Source: Sedimenticola selenatireducens
GTDB lineage: Bacteria; Pseudomonadota; Gammaproteobacteria; Chromatiales; Chromatiaceae
Direction of reading: 5' to 3'
Assembly (NCBI RefSeq): GCF_007625115.1
Contig: NZ_VMNH01000005.1
Coordinates: 248,001-312,000, forward strand
DNA: 64,000 bases
In this document: positions 1-9,752 of the stretch, piece by piece
Numbering within the stretch: position 1 is the first letter of the stretch
Layout: the number at the start of each line of letters is the position of its first letter
Translations under genes and position numbers: made by a program
Notes under the pieces: generated by a model
Told to the model about the DNA's origin: nothing
Database searches by the model: none
Seen by the model: only the letters and a program-made list of their open reading frames with translations

Positions 1-190
<190 letters not shown>

Positions 191-339
191 TTAGGTTTTC
201 CTTTAATTACACTAGTTAACTATATAGCAGTAAATGATTTTCTTGTGAAGTCTTTTTTGCCCAAGACTGTCACAGTTGCTCATATTTGGTAGTATAACGG
301 CATATATCTGATATTCTGGATTCCTAAATTACTCAATCC

Positions 340-2748
340 GTGAACTGGCTCATGAAGTGGTTAAAGAAACTAACAAAGCTTTTTCTCTGGCTTACCCTCG
401 TCGGTAGCGCCGCTGCTGCAATCAGTATAGCCGCTCTCTATTACCATCTTGAACCCACTCTACCCTCCACGGAGAGCCTTAAGAGTGTCAAATTCCAGGT
501 TCCCCTGCGCGTCTTCTCCAACGACAACAAGCTAATTGCCGAATTTGGTGAGATGCGCCGTATACCCTTGTCCTACCAAGAGATTCCTGAACAGATGGTT
601 CAAGCCTTCCTTGCGGCAGAGGACGACCGTTTTTTTGAGCACCCCGGAGTTGATTACAAGGGCCTCCTTCGTGCAGCCTATCAACTGCTGCTAACCGGCG
701 AGCGCCGCCAGGGAGGCAGTACCATCACCATGCAGGTGGCGCGTAATTTCTTCCTTTCCAGCGAAAAGACTTTTACCCGTAAGTTTAGTGAAATTTTTCT
801 TTCTCTGCGTATTGAACACGACCTGACCAAACAAGAGATTCTGGAGCTATACCTTAATAAGATATACATGGGCAACCGCGCCTACGGGGTGGGCGCTGCC
901 GCCATGGTCTATTATGGAAAGTCCGTCGATCAACTGACACTGCCACAAATTGCGATGATTGCCGGGCTTCCAAAGGCACCTTCCCGCTACAATCCCCTCG
1001 CCGATCCAGAGCGATCACTCCAACGACGCGACTATGTGCTTGGGCGAATGACCAAGCTCGGCTTTATCACTGAATCGGACGAGCAAAATGCTCGCTCAAC
1101 CCCTATCACCGCCTCACTGCATATCGCTAAAACAGAGGCCGACGCGCCCTATATCGCCGAAATGGTGCGCGCAGAAATGTTCGCCCGCTATGGGAACGAC
1201 GCCTATACAACAGGCTTTAACGTATACACCACCATCGACAGTGCGCTTCAGACTGTGGCCAACAGATCTCTAAGGAATAACTTACAGGCCTATGATCAAC
1301 GGCATGGCTATCGGGGCGCTGAGCAGCACCTAAACATTACCGGCACTGAAGATGACATTACCCTCGACGCCTTACTTAAAGACCATAGAACTGTTGGCGA
1401 CTTACCGCCAGCAATCGTCACTGAGATCGGTGAGAAGAGCGCAGCAGTTTATCTTGGCGAGGGAAGGCGACTCACCATTCCCTGGGAAGGGCTTGAATGG
1501 GCACGGCCTTACAAAAGTGACAATCACGTCGGCGCCGCACCAAAGAAAACCGAGGAAATCATCAAGCCCGGCGATCTCATCCGCATTCTAGAGCGCCAGG
1601 ATGAAGAAGGTCCTCAGATCCGGTTAGCGCAGATACCGGCGGCCGAAAGTGCACTGGTGGCCCTCCATCCTGACAATGGCGCAATCAAGGTTCTTGCCGG
1701 AGGCTATGACTTCTATCACAGCAAGTTTAACCGGGTGACCCAGGCACTGCGGCAGCCCGGCTCGGGATTTAAGGCCATTATATATTCTGCAGCACTGGAG
1801 TCAGGATTCACCCCAGCAAGCCTCATCAATGATGCGCCTGTTGTTTTTGATGATCCGAGTCTCGAAGGTGCCTGGCGACCTGAAAATTACAGCGGTAAAT
1901 TTTTTGGCCCCACCAGACTTCGCTATGCACTAACCAAATCGCGTAACTTAGTCTCTATACGACTCCTTAGATCAATCGGCATACAAAAGGCGCTGGAGCA
2001 TGCGCAGAGATTCGGCTTCAATCCGGACGAACTGCCTCACAACCTCTCACTGGCATTGGGAAGCGGATCCGTCACTCCCTTACAGATGGCGTCAGCCTAT
2101 GCAGTTTTGGCCAATGGCGGCTTTAAGGTTGAGCCCTTTTTCATCGACCGGATCGAGAGGGATACCGGTGAGTTGGTCGAGAAAAGTAACCCTGTCACGG
2201 TCTGCGAAGAGTGTACGCAAGAAGCCTCCGGGGATCTGCTGATCGCCCCCCGGGTTATTTCGCCACAAAACCATTACTTAATGAATTCCATGATGCGGGA
2301 CGTCATTACCCGGGGTACTGCGATAAAGGCACGTAGCCTAGGCCGCGGGGATCTTGCGGGTAAAACCGGCACCACTAACGATCAACGCGATGCCTGGTTC
2401 AATGGCTTCAACCGTTCACTGGTGGCAATTGCCTGGGTAGGGTTTGACACATCAAAGCCCCTGGGAAGAGGAGAGGTCGGTGGGCGCGCCGCATTACCCG
2501 CCTGGATTGACTTCATGAAAGTGGCCCTGAAAGATGTACCGGAGCTTCCCTTAAAGCTACCGAGCGGCATGGTCACAGTAAGAATCGACCCAAAAACCGG
2601 AAAACGGGCAAGTGTCGATCAAGCCGATGCCATTTTTGAGGTTTTCAGGAGTGAAAATGCACCGGAGGAGCCCGCAAACAATGCCACCACCAGCCAGCAG
2701 CAGGGGAAATCGACAAAGGAAGGGGCAGGCGAACAACAAATTTTCTAG
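340..2748 (+). CDS. mrcA: Penicillin-binding protein 1A, bifunctional transglycosylase/transpeptidase
   Basis: Class A PBP that polymerises lipid II and cross-links peptidoglycan in the periplasm. It has one N-terminal membrane anchor (residues about 12-34). The GT51 transglycosylase domain carries EDDRFFEHPG at 94-103 (catalytic E94) and GGSTITMQ at 125-132. A long insert (about 320-440, OB-like in PBP1A) comes before the transpeptidase domain, which has SGFK (S475, K478), SRN (534-536) and KTGTT (675-679). The tail is low-complexity and Gln/Glu-rich. The 802-residue length is close to the usual size of about 800-850. The start at 340 is GTG; an ATG at 352 is an alternative. It is divergent from pilM. 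Confidence 0.95.
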   Translation: MNWLMKWLKKLTKLFLWLTLVGSAAAAISIAALYYHLEPTLPSTESLKSVKFQVPLRVFSNDNKLIAEFGEMRRIPLSYQEIPEQMVQAFLAAEDDRFFEHPGVDYKGLLRAAYQLLLTGERRQGGSTITMQVARNFFLSSEKTFTRKFSEIFLSLRIEHDLTKQEILELYLNKIYMGNRAYGVGAAAMVYYGKSVDQLTLPQIAMIAGLPKAPSRYNPLADPERSLQRRDYVLGRMTKLGFITESDEQNARSTPITASLHIAKTEADAPYIAEMVRAEMFARYGNDAYTTGFNVYTTIDSALQTVANRSLRNNLQAYDQRHGYRGAEQHLNITGTEDDITLDALLKDHRTVGDLPPAIVTEIGEKSAAVYLGEGRRLTIPWEGLEWARPYKSDNHVGAAPKKTEEIIKPGDLIRILERQDEEGPQIRLAQIPAAESALVALHPDNGAIKVLAGGYDFYHSKFNRVTQALRQPGSGFKAIIYSAALESGFTPASLINDAPVVFDDPSLEGAWRPENYSGKFFGPTRLRYALTKSRNLVSIRLLRSIGIQKALEHAQRFGFNPDELPHNLSLALGSGSVTPLQMASAYAVLANGGFKVEPFFIDRIERDTGELVEKSNPVTVCEECTQEASGDLLIAPRVISPQNHYLMNSMMRDVITRGTAIKARSLGRGDLAGKTGTTNDQRDAWFNGFNRSLVAIAWVGFDTSKPLGRGEVGGRAALPAWIDFMKVALKDVPELPLKLPSGMVTVRIDPKTGKRASVDQADAIFEVFRSENAPEEPANNATTSQQQGKSTKEGAGEQQIF

Positions 2749-2757
2749 CCCACAGCC

Positions 2758-3360
2758 ATGCCGAAACAGCCAACACACCTTAATATAAGACAGCGCATTG
2801 CTATACAGGCCGCACAACTGATCGCTCGGCACCACATCTCCTTTGCCCGAGCACGGGATAAAGCGGCCAAGCGTCTAAACTGTACCGACCCACACCAACT
2901 CCCTGAAAATCGAGAAATCGAAGCGGCACTCCGTGATCATCAGCAGTTATTTCAAGCTACCAGACAGCCAGAACAACTCAAGTCACTCCGAAAAGCGGCA
3001 CTCAATGCGATGCGCTCACTCAAATCATTCAATCCGCTATTGATTGGCCAGGTATTGTCAGGAACTGCATTTCAACACACCCCCATTGAAATCATTCTCT
3101 TTGCTGACACCAATGAAGAAGTGATTCTTGAGCTAATGGCGCAAAGAATACCCTGGAGACAGAGGGAGATACGCGCCGACTATACACAGAAGAAACATGT
3201 AAAAAGATCTATCCTGAGCTTTATTGCCGGGGAGGATGAAATTCATCTGCTTATCCTACCCATAGCGGACCGCCACAACCTTCCCTTAGACCCCATAGAA
3301 CGACGCCCCCATAAGGGGGCGTCGATCAACAAGGTACTGAAAATGCTCGATCCTGATTAG
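2758..3360 (+). CDS. Conserved protein with a nucleotidyltransferase-like segment
   Basis: A 200-residue soluble protein that starts 9 nt after mrcA and is probably cotranscribed with it. The N-terminal half is basic and helical (residues 1-80). The centre, around [11 protein letters not shown] then IEIILFAD (about 95-118), resembles the first strand-loop-strand of nucleotidyltransferase-fold proteins (G-S/V-x-x-G-T-A ... D), followed by an alpha/beta stretch. I recall similar proteins annotated as nucleotidyltransferases in other proteobacteria, but I see no full GS...DxD catalytic set, so activity is not claimed. Its last codons contain a strong hairpin (3301-3324), and its stop overlaps the stop of convergent gltA by 4 nt. 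Confidence 0.6.
   Translation: MPKQPTHLNIRQRIAIQAAQLIARHHISFARARDKAAKRLNCTDPHQLPENREIEAALRDHQQLFQATRQPEQLKSLRKAALNAMRSLKSFNPLLIGQVLSGTAFQHTPIEIILFADTNEEVILELMAQRIPWRQREIRADYTQKKHVKRSILSFIAGEDEIHLLILPIADRHNLPLDPIERRPHKGASINKVLKMLDPD
3301..3324. terminator. Hairpin inside the end of a coding region, possible gltA terminator
   Basis: A perfect 10-bp stem (CGACGCCCCC / GGGGGCGTCG) with a 4-nt loop. It lies in the last codons of the plus-strand gene and 33 nt past the gltA stop on the minus strand. No clean U-tract follows on either strand: the minus strand reads TTCTATGG after the stem. It may therefore act as a weak or Rho-assisted terminator, or protect the gltA 3' end. The convergent genes share their stop codons, so there is no room for a terminator outside coding sequence. 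Confidence 0.5.
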
Positions 3361-4655
3361 CGCTTGTCCACAGGAACATAATCACGCATCGGTGCACCGG
3401 TATAAAGCTGGCGCGGACGGCCGATTCGGAACTCGGGGTCATCCATCATCTCCATCCAATGCGCAACCCAGCCAACTGTTCTGGCAACTGCAAACATCAC
3501 AGTAAACATGCTGGTTGGAATTCCCAGGGCCTGGTAAATAATGCCGGAGTAAAAATCAACATTGGGGTAGAGTTTGCGTTCAACAAAGTACTCATCTTCA
3601 AGCGCAACCTGCTCAAGACGCAATGCCAATTCAAATAGCGGATTGTCATCATTACCCTTCATATTGGCCAGCACTTCATGACACACTTCACGTATTAGCG
3701 TGGCACGTGGGTCGAAGTTCTTGTAGACACGATGTCCGAAGCCCATCAAGCGGAATGGATCATCCTTATCCTTCGCCTTGGCAATGTACTTATCGATCTG
3801 TGAGACATCACCGATCTCATTCAACATATCAAGGACCGCTTCGTTGGCACCGCCATGTGACGGCCCCCACAAAGAAGCAATACCGGCCGCGATACAGGCA
3901 AACGGATTGGCCTGTGAACTACCTGAGAGACGAACGGTAGAGGTACTTGCGTTTTGCTCATGATCGGCATGCAGGATGAACAGCGTATTAATCGCCTTCA
4001 CAGCTACCGGATCAGGCGTGTACTCCTCACAAGGATTACTGAACATCATATGCAGGAAGTTTTCACAGTAATCCAGATCATTCTGGGGATAGATGAACGC
4101 CTCACCCACATTGTGCTTATAGCTGGCAGCCGCGATGGTTGGCATCTTGGCTATCAGACGATGCGCAGAAATTTCACGATGGCGAGGATTGTTGATATCC
4201 AAAGAGTCATGATAGAAGGCGGAGAGCGATCCAACCACACCCACCATAATACCCATCGGATGTGCATCATACTGGAAACCATCAAAGAAACTTTTCAGAG
4301 TCTCCTTAATCATGGTGTGATGACGAATGGTATTATCAAATTTCGTCATCTCTTCAGCAGAAGGCAAGTCACCGTACATCAGTAGGTAGGCCACCTCGAG
4401 AAAGCTTGCTTCCTTGGCCAACTGCTCGATAGGGTAGCCGCGGTAACGCAAGATGCCCTTATCACCGTCAATATAAGTAATGGCGCTACGACAACTCGCC
4501 GTGGCTACAAAACCTGGGTCATAGGTAAACATCCCGGTATGCTTGTAAAGGGTCGAAATATCCGCAACATCCGGCCCTTCAGTGCCCGAATAAACAGGCA
4601 GATCTACAGAGGTTCCATCCGCTTCATTGGTTAAGGTTACTTTTTTATCTGACAT
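3357..4655 (-). CDS. gltA: Citrate synthase (type II, hexameric class)
   Basis: Condenses oxaloacetate and acetyl-CoA to citrate, the entry step of the TCA cycle. The protein has 432 residues, close to E. coli GltA at 427. Signatures include [27 protein letters not shown] (catalytic His region) and [14 protein letters not shown] (second catalytic His), with the conserved aspartate in a later [11 protein letters not shown] stretch. I chose the ATG at 4653-4655 (MSDKKVTL) because AGGAGAAAG sits about 9 nt upstream. The longer reading from 4676 would place that Shine-Dalgarno inside the gene. It is convergent with the preceding gene and overlaps it by 4 nt. Confidence 0.95.
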   Translation of the reverse strand: MSDKKVTLTNEADGTSVDLPVYSGTEGPDVADISTLYKHTGMFTYDPGFVATASCRSAITYIDGDKGILRYRGYPIEQLAKEASFLEVAYLLMYGDLPSAEEMTKFDNTIRHHTMIKETLKSFFDGFQYDAHPMGIMVGVVGSLSAFYHDSLDINNPRHREISAHRLIAKMPTIAAASYKHNVGEAFIYPQNDLDYCENFLHMMFSNPCEEYTPDPVAVKAINTLFILHADHEQNASTSTVRLSGSSQANPFACIAAGIASLWGPSHGGANEAVLDMLNEIGDVSQIDKYIAKAKDKDDPFRLMGFGHRVYKNFDPRATLIREVCHEVLANMKGNDDNPLFELALRLEQVALEDEYFVERKLYPNVDFYSGIIYQALGIPTSMFTVMFAVARTVGWVAHWMEMMDDPEFRIGRPRQLYTGAPMRDYVPVDKR

Positions 4656-5082
4656 AAGCTCACTTTCTCCTGCCATAAACTGGCTAACTGGCCTTTTATA
4701 TAACAGTCGGCCGATCAGAACAACCCCTTAGGCATTTAATAGGACGATCATCCAAGTGATGAGCGTGTTGTTTTTTACTCTATTTACCTAAATGCCTACC
4801 CATAAATTGGCAATAATGGTCGTACTACGTGAATTTTACGGGATAAATACCTACAGCACTCCGTCATGAAGGAAATATTTGGACGCAATGACTGCAATAT
4901 TTAATACTACGTATTGAAATAATGCATAGTACAAAAGGGCGAGACTGGAACAATATTACCCGCCTCGCTGACGCCTCTAAGCATAGACCATTAGACAGTC
5001 GTACGGACTAATGCCTGATTCGTCGCATAGACAAAATAAAAGGCACCGAAGTGCCCTTTATTTTCTCAGCATTTCGCTGGCG
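4656..5082. other. Intergenic region between rpmE and gltA
   Basis: About 430 bp without a supported gene. It holds the upstream region of gltA (minus strand) and, at its left-to-right end, the rpmE terminator. The sequence is A+T-rich around 4740-4930, suitable for promoters, but I cannot fix a single -35/-10 pair. A short imperfect dyad lies at about 4991-5012. No small protein is convincing; a small RNA cannot be excluded. Confidence 0.5.
5034..5066 (-). terminator. Rho-independent terminator of rpmE
   Basis: On the minus strand the sequence reads GGGCAC-TTCG-GTGCC followed by TTTTATTTT, starting 17 nt after the rpmE stop. The UUCG-type tetraloop and the U-run are typical of an intrinsic terminator. 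Confidence 0.85.
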
Positions 5083-5286
5083 TTAACCGCGTGAATAGCG
5101 CTTGCGGAATTTATCTACACGGCCAGCGGTATCCATAATCTTCTGCTTACCGGTGAAGAAAGGATGACAGGCAGAGCAGACTTCCACGTGCAGATCCTCA
5201 CACAGTGCTGAACGGGTGGTAAACTCGTTCCCGCAGCTGCAAGCCACTTTGATCTCTTCATAATTTGGGTGGATATCTGCTTTCAT
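5083..5286 (-). CDS. rpmE: 50S ribosomal protein L31, zinc-binding form
   Basis: A 67-residue ribosomal protein of the large subunit that contributes to the inter-subunit bridge. It has the four-cysteine zinc motif of the L31 A-type (CSCGN at 16-20 and [13 protein letters not shown] at 37-49), which separates it from the zinc-free YkgM paralogue. The length matches E. coli RpmE (70). It is a single-gene unit with its own terminator. Confidence 0.95.
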   Translation of the reverse strand: MKADIHPNYEEIKVACSCGNEFTTRSALCEDLHVEVCSACHPFFTGKQKIMDTAGRVDKFRKRYSRG

Positions 5287-5389
5287 GACAGCCTCTGAAT
5301 TAACTCAAACTACCCGCAAATAGGGGCGGGGTGAACGCACCATTATAGTAGAGCCAAGAACGCTTGGCAATATCAAGAAATAAGAAAAC

Positions 5390-5743
5390 CTAATCAAATA
5401 CACCGCGAGTCAAGGGTATGACATCAGCTCCCTTCATTTTTTTCGCCTGACTCCCCAAACCACGCCTATGAAGCCCACTCAGATGTTCAACGAGCCCCCC
5501 TTGCCCAACCATCTGCTCCCACATCATGCGTGATATGCGAATACAGGCGCCCATTGGACTGGCAGATAGCCTGCGCTCCTGATCAATGCGCCACTGAAGC
5601 CGCCTGAGACGGTCCCGCTGTGACTCCGGCGCCTGCTCGATCACCTGATCAATCATACTGCGACGCAATGCTTCAAACGCTTGTCGGTCTTTGGCCAGTT
5701 CAAGCCAATGATCAAAATCAAGTTTTTTTCTTGACCGCTCCAT
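5390..5743 (-). CDS. DUF3135 family protein
   Basis: A 117-residue soluble protein of unknown function. The N-terminus (FDHWLELAKD then AFEALRRSMIDQVIEQAPE) and the central LRRLQWRIDQERR followed by PMGACIRISRMMWEQM are the features I associate with DUF3135, a small family in gammaproteobacteria. It is largely alpha-helical and highly charged, with no signal peptide or membrane segment. It lies downstream of hemW on the same strand with a 188-bp gap, so it may have its own promoter. No function is inferred. Confidence 0.7.
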   Translation of the reverse strand: MERSRKKLDFDHWLELAKDRQAFEALRRSMIDQVIEQAPESQRDRLRRLQWRIDQERRLSASPMGACIRISRMMWEQMVGQGGLVEHLSGLHRRGLGSQAKKMKGADVIPLTRGVFD

Positions 5744-5931
5744 TGATCACCTCACAATCTTGGCTGGACGAAATGAAATATCCACAATCCGCCCGCATAG
5801 CTGTAGCACCAGACTAGCACAACCCTCGCTCGAATGTCTCCCTAAACAGAGACCCAATAAAAATCATAACGGACTGTTTTTTAAGGGTATATTTAGATAG
5901 TTGCGCTAAACAGCCGCCATTACATGGCTTT

Positions 5932-7101
5932 TCACTCCAGAAAAAGCGAGACGCAATCATCCAGGAACTGCCACCCCAGCTCCGATGCACAAATTCTGTC
6001 GCCCCCTACCAAAAGCAATCCCTTATTTACCCCCACATCTAACCGCCGCCTATAGTGCGCTTCACCCAATCCCGTCCGTTCGGTAAAGAGCCCTGTCCTG
6101 AATCCCTTCTTCAATCGGAGCGCATTCAACATAAACTCCATAACCAAATCATCTTCTTCCAGATGGCTGAAGCCAGACACCGCCAGCTCGGTTCCTGCTG
6201 ATTGCAGGTACACCTCAGGCCTGCGCACTCGCCAACGCCGTGATACAGACCAGGGATCAGCATACGTAATCTTAGAGTGAGCCCCCGCACCAATGCCTAA
6301 ATAGTCGCCAAACTGCCAATAGTTCATATTGTGCCTGCACACGCGCCCATCCCTGGCAAACGCTGATACCTCATACTGCGCAAAACCAGCAGCAGCAAGT
6401 AACGCCTGCCCGTGCCTTTGAATTTCAAAGGCGTCATCCTCATCGGGCAAGCGGCTGGGCGGCTGCCGATAAAAAGGCGTGTTTGGCTCAAGGGTCAACT
6501 GATAATAGGATATGTGATCAGGGGATAATTCAATGGCCATTCTTATATCGGCCAGGGCCATCTCCAGAGTTTGCCCCGGCAGGCCACACATCAAGTCAAT
6601 ATTCACTCTGTCAAAACCAGCGGACTTTGCAGCAGCAACAGCTGCTTGCGCTTCTTCCGCCCCATGGATCCTGCCAATCTGCTGCAACGACGACGCATTA
6701 AAACTTTGCACCCCAATGGAGAGCCGATTGACACCCGCCGCCGCGTAAGCCTCAAAGCGCCCCCATTCAAGCGTGCCAGGATTGGCCTCAAGGGTAACCT
6801 CCAAATCATCCCGGCAGTTGATTTGATCACGCACGCCACTGAGCAAGGTTTCGATCGCGTTGGCCGAAAACAGGCTTGGTGTTCCGCCCCCGATGAACAG
6901 GGTATCCACACAACGCCCCTCCATACCGGGATGGATTGATAACTCAAAACGCAAATCGGCTAACAGCGCCTCTATGTAGGTAGCCTCATTGGTATCACTC
7001 ATCGCTTGATGTGAATTGAAGTCACAGTAGGGGCACTTCCGCACACACCAAGGTATGTGCACATAGAGACCTAACGGCGGCAACGGTGAAACATGGTTCA
7101 T
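5932..7101 (-). CDS. hemW: HemW, radical SAM heme chaperone (HemN-like)
   Basis: A 389-residue radical SAM protein. The 4Fe-4S cluster motif CVRKCPYC lies at residues 19-26, followed by the SAM-binding [10 protein letters not shown] segment. The HemN-like C-terminal domain includes [16 protein letters not shown]. HemW proteins of about 380 residues lack the N-terminal extension of true coproporphyrinogen dehydrogenase HemN (about 455 aa) and deliver heme to respiratory enzymes. I chose the ATG at 7099-7101 because AGGAG lies 7 nt upstream; the upstream frame extension to 7119 adds only six residues. It is divergent from the aminotransferase gene. Confidence 0.9.
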   Translation of the reverse strand: MNHVSPLPPLGLYVHIPWCVRKCPYCDFNSHQAMSDTNEATYIEALLADLRFELSIHPGMEGRCVDTLFIGGGTPSLFSANAIETLLSGVRDQINCRDDLEVTLEANPGTLEWGRFEAYAAAGVNRLSIGVQSFNASSLQQIGRIHGAEEAQAAVAAAKSAGFDRVNIDLMCGLPGQTLEMALADIRMAIELSPDHISYYQLTLEPNTPFYRQPPSRLPDEDDAFEIQRHGQALLAAAGFAQYEVSAFARDGRVCRHNMNYWQFGDYLGIGAGAHSKITYADPWSVSRRWRVRRPEVYLQSAGTELAVSGFSHLEEDDLVMEFMLNALRLKKGFRTGLFTERTGLGEAHYRRRLDVGVNKGLLLVGGDRICASELGWQFLDDCVSLFLE

Positions 7102-7246
7102 TCTCAAGCTCCTAATCAACCGTCAGCAACAGCGATTATTATCAATTCTGGTTTTCAGCCTATCAGCATTAACTACTTTGCAACACCACCCACAGGGAGT
7201 AGCATATTGGCCGATTTGTCAATTAATAACTCGCATGAGGGTAAAA

Positions 7247-8437
7247 ATGTTCGAACAGCTTAGCGCCGCACCAGCCGACCCGATCCTTGGTTTAACTGAG
7301 GCCTTTAAGGCGGATTCTCGCACCGGCAAAATTAACCTTGGTGTCGGCATCTATAAAGATGAGGCAGGGACTACCCCCATTCTCTCATGCGTTAAAAAAG
7401 CTGAAGAGGCCCTGCTATCGCAGGAGACGAGCAAAAGCTATCTCAGCATAGAGGGCACAGCAGAATACGGCCAAGGCGTGCAACGCCTGCTGTTTGGAAA
7501 AGAGAGCGAAATCATCAACACCGGACGCGCACGCTCAGCACACGCGCCAGGCGGAACCGGTGCATTGCGCATTTGCGCGGAGTTTATTGCTCAGCATATG
7601 CCAAGCAAAAGGATCTGGGTAAGCAATCCAACCTGGGCCAATCACGGCAATATCTTTAAGGCAGCAGGTCTTGAAGTGGTCAACTATGACTACTATGACG
7701 CCGAGGCTAAAGATAAAGATTTCAATGCCATGAAAAAGTCTCTGCACCAAGCCGCTGCAGGTGACACCATCCTGTTTCATGGTTGTTGCCATAACCCAAC
7801 CGGCATCGATCCTACGGCAGAAGAGTGGGAAGAGTTGGCAAAGCTTTCCGCAGAACGTGGCTGGCTCCCCCTATTTGATTTCGCCTATCAGGGATTTGGC
7901 AGTGGCATTGAAGAGGACGCGGCCGGCCTGCGTGTCTTCACCCAGCACAATCCAGAACTCCTGGTGGCAAGCTCATTCTCCAAAAACTTCGGCCTCTATA
8001 ACGAGCGGGTCGGGGGTATAACGCTTGTGGCAAACGATGCGACCCAGGCCGAGACCGCTTTCAGTCAGGTTAAGTCGATTATTCGCGCCAACTACTCCAA
8101 TCCTCCCTTTCATGGTAGCGGCATCGTGACCACCATCCTCAACAACGCATCACTGTATGTCGAATGGGAGAAAGAAGTGGCAGAGATGCGAGATCGTATC
8201 CAGGCCATGCGGGATCTGTTTGTGCAGACGCTGAAAGAGAAAGGTGTGGCGCAGGACTTCAGTTTCATTAGCCGTCAGTGCGGCATGTTCTCATTCTCTG
8301 GCCTGAATCCCGATCAGGTCAAAAGACTAAAGGATGAGTTCGCGATCTATATCGTTGGTTCTGGAAGAATCAGCGTGGCAGGCATGACCCGCAATAATAT
8401 GGATGCCCTGTGTAACGGTATAGCCCAAGTACTGTAA
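7247..8437 (+). CDS. aspC: Aspartate/aromatic aminotransferase (class I PLP enzyme)
   Basis: Interconverts aspartate (and often aromatic amino acids) and 2-oxoglutarate with oxaloacetate and glutamate. From the ATG at 7247 the protein is 396 residues, the same length as E. coli AspC. The PLP lysine falls at residue 246 in [15 protein letters not shown], and the [11 protein letters not shown] segment is present. I preferred 7247 over the longer reading from 7178 because GAGGG precedes the ATG and [16 protein letters not shown] is the usual family start. AspC versus TyrB cannot be settled by eye. The neighbour mdh supplies oxaloacetate. Confidence 0.9.
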   Translation: MFEQLSAAPADPILGLTEAFKADSRTGKINLGVGIYKDEAGTTPILSCVKKAEEALLSQETSKSYLSIEGTAEYGQGVQRLLFGKESEIINTGRARSAHAPGGTGALRICAEFIAQHMPSKRIWVSNPTWANHGNIFKAAGLEVVNYDYYDAEAKDKDFNAMKKSLHQAAAGDTILFHGCCHNPTGIDPTAEEWEELAKLSAERGWLPLFDFAYQGFGSGIEEDAAGLRVFTQHNPELLVASSFSKNFGLYNERVGGITLVANDATQAETAFSQVKSIIRANYSNPPFHGSGIVTTILNNASLYVEWEKEVAEMRDRIQAMRDLFVQTLKEKGVAQDFSFISRQCGMFSFSGLNPDQVKRLKDEFAIYIVGSGRISVAGMTRNNMDALCNGIAQVL

Positions 8438-8469
8438 CGTCGTACTTCACCATATATTACGCCAAAAAA

Positions 8470-8504
8470 CAGAACGCCCGACAAAATGCCGGGCGTTCTG
8501 TTTA
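8470..8504. terminator. Bidirectional terminator between aspC and mdh
   Basis: A stem AGAACGCCCG(G) / CCGGGCGTTCT with A-rich sequence on the left and a T-run on the right, so it can serve both convergent genes. Confidence 0.85.
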
Positions 8505-8524
8505 CATCGACAACCTTGTAAGCG

Positions 8525-9457
8525 TTAGCTGTTCGCGAACTCAACACCCTTCGCAATATTGCTTTCTAGGGTAGGCAGCATCTCGTCAAACAATTTCTGC
8601 TCATAGGCACTCAAAGTACCTGCAGGCAAAATCTCCTCAACACCATTCTTACCCAGACGAACAGGCAGAGAGAGGAAACGGGTTGGCTGGTCTTCCACTT
8701 CAACATAAGTACAGGCGACAGACTCTTCACCGCCCAAAGCCTTCAGCAGGGTCAGTGCAAAGCGTGCACCAGCATCAGCCATAGAAAGTGTAGCGGATCC
8801 GCCACCTGCTTTCGCCTCAACCACCTCGGTACCCGCATTCTGGATGCGTGGTGTCAGTGCTTCAACCTCTTCTTGGGTAAACTCAATACCAATCTGTGAA
8901 AGCAATGGCAGGATGGTGTTACCACTGTGGCCACCGATAACGGGGATATTCAATTCCGTTGGATCAAGACCTTTCAACTCTGCAACGAAGGTGTTGGAGC
9001 GGATGATGTCGAGGGTGGTGATTCCAAAAAGCTTGCGCTTGTCATAAACACCGGCGTTTTTCAGCACTTCAGCAGCAATAGCCACAGTAGAGTTAACTGG
9101 ATTGGTGATAATACCGTAGCAGGCATTCGGGCAAACTTTTGCACCGGTTTCGACCAGGGTCTTAACGATTCCAGCATTTACGTTAAACAGATCATCACGA
9201 GACATACCGGGCTTACGAGGAACGCCTGCAGGAATGATCACGATATCGCAATCCTTCATGGCCGCTTCCAGTTGATCTGCACCATGACCCGTTACTTTGA
9301 CCGGGGTAGGGATGTGGCTAAGATCGGCAGCAACACCTGGAACCATAGGATTAACGTCGTATAGCGCCAACTCAGAACCGGCGGGCATAGCGTTTTTGAG
9401 TAAGAGGGCCAGTGGTTGACCAATGCCGCCTGCGGCGCCAAGAACGGATACCTTCAT
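8525..9457 (-). CDS. mdh: Malate dehydrogenase (NAD-dependent, E. coli type)
   Basis: Interconverts malate and oxaloacetate in the TCA cycle. The 310-residue protein matches the E. coli-type enzyme (312). It has the NAD fold [14 protein letters not shown] at 7-20, the substrate loop with [10 protein letters not shown] at 81-90 (R81, R87 type arginines), and the catalytic pair D150 and H177 (GGHSGNT). Many free-living bacteria have the other, LDH-like Mdh; the type here is the gammaproteobacterial one. It is divergent from maeB across a 295-bp region. Confidence 0.95.
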   Translation of the reverse strand: MKVSVLGAAGGIGQPLALLLKNAMPAGSELALYDVNPMVPGVAADLSHIPTPVKVTGHGADQLEAAMKDCDIVIIPAGVPRKPGMSRDDLFNVNAGIVKTLVETGAKVCPNACYGIITNPVNSTVAIAAEVLKNAGVYDKRKLFGITTLDIIRSNTFVAELKGLDPTELNIPVIGGHSGNTILPLLSQIGIEFTQEEVEALTPRIQNAGTEVVEAKAGGGSATLSMADAGARFALTLLKALGGEESVACTYVEVEDQPTRFLSLPVRLGKNGVEEILPAGTLSAYEQKLFDEMLPTLESNIAKGVEFANS

Positions 9458-9669
9458 GAGATTAATCCTCTGCAGTAATGTTAGGTAATAACTTAGAATA
9501 GCTCAAAATCGGACGAAATCTTACGGCATTTCTAAGAAAGAATCCATTCTGCCCTGAAAAAACCAGCCAATTAATAGGACAATTGTACTAAAATACACAA
9601 AAAACACTGTGAATTCATAAATTTTGGTTGCAAACAGACAAAAATAGCGTTACTGACGCTTGGAATTGG

Positions 9670-9675
9670 TATAAT
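9670..9675 (+). promoter_or_regulatory. Candidate -10 element upstream of maeB
   Basis: A perfect TATAAT lies 78 nt before the maeB start in the 295-bp mdh-maeB intergenic region. A good -35 at 17 bp spacing is not visible (gcgtta), so the promoter may need an activator. The rest of the region is A+T-rich and must also hold the mdh promoter. Confidence 0.45.
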
Positions 9676-9752
9676 CTATTCGATAAATCTATAGTCATTA
9701 TTTATTTTTTAAATCCATCTTTTGCAAAACCCTATAATTAAAGGAATAGAAC

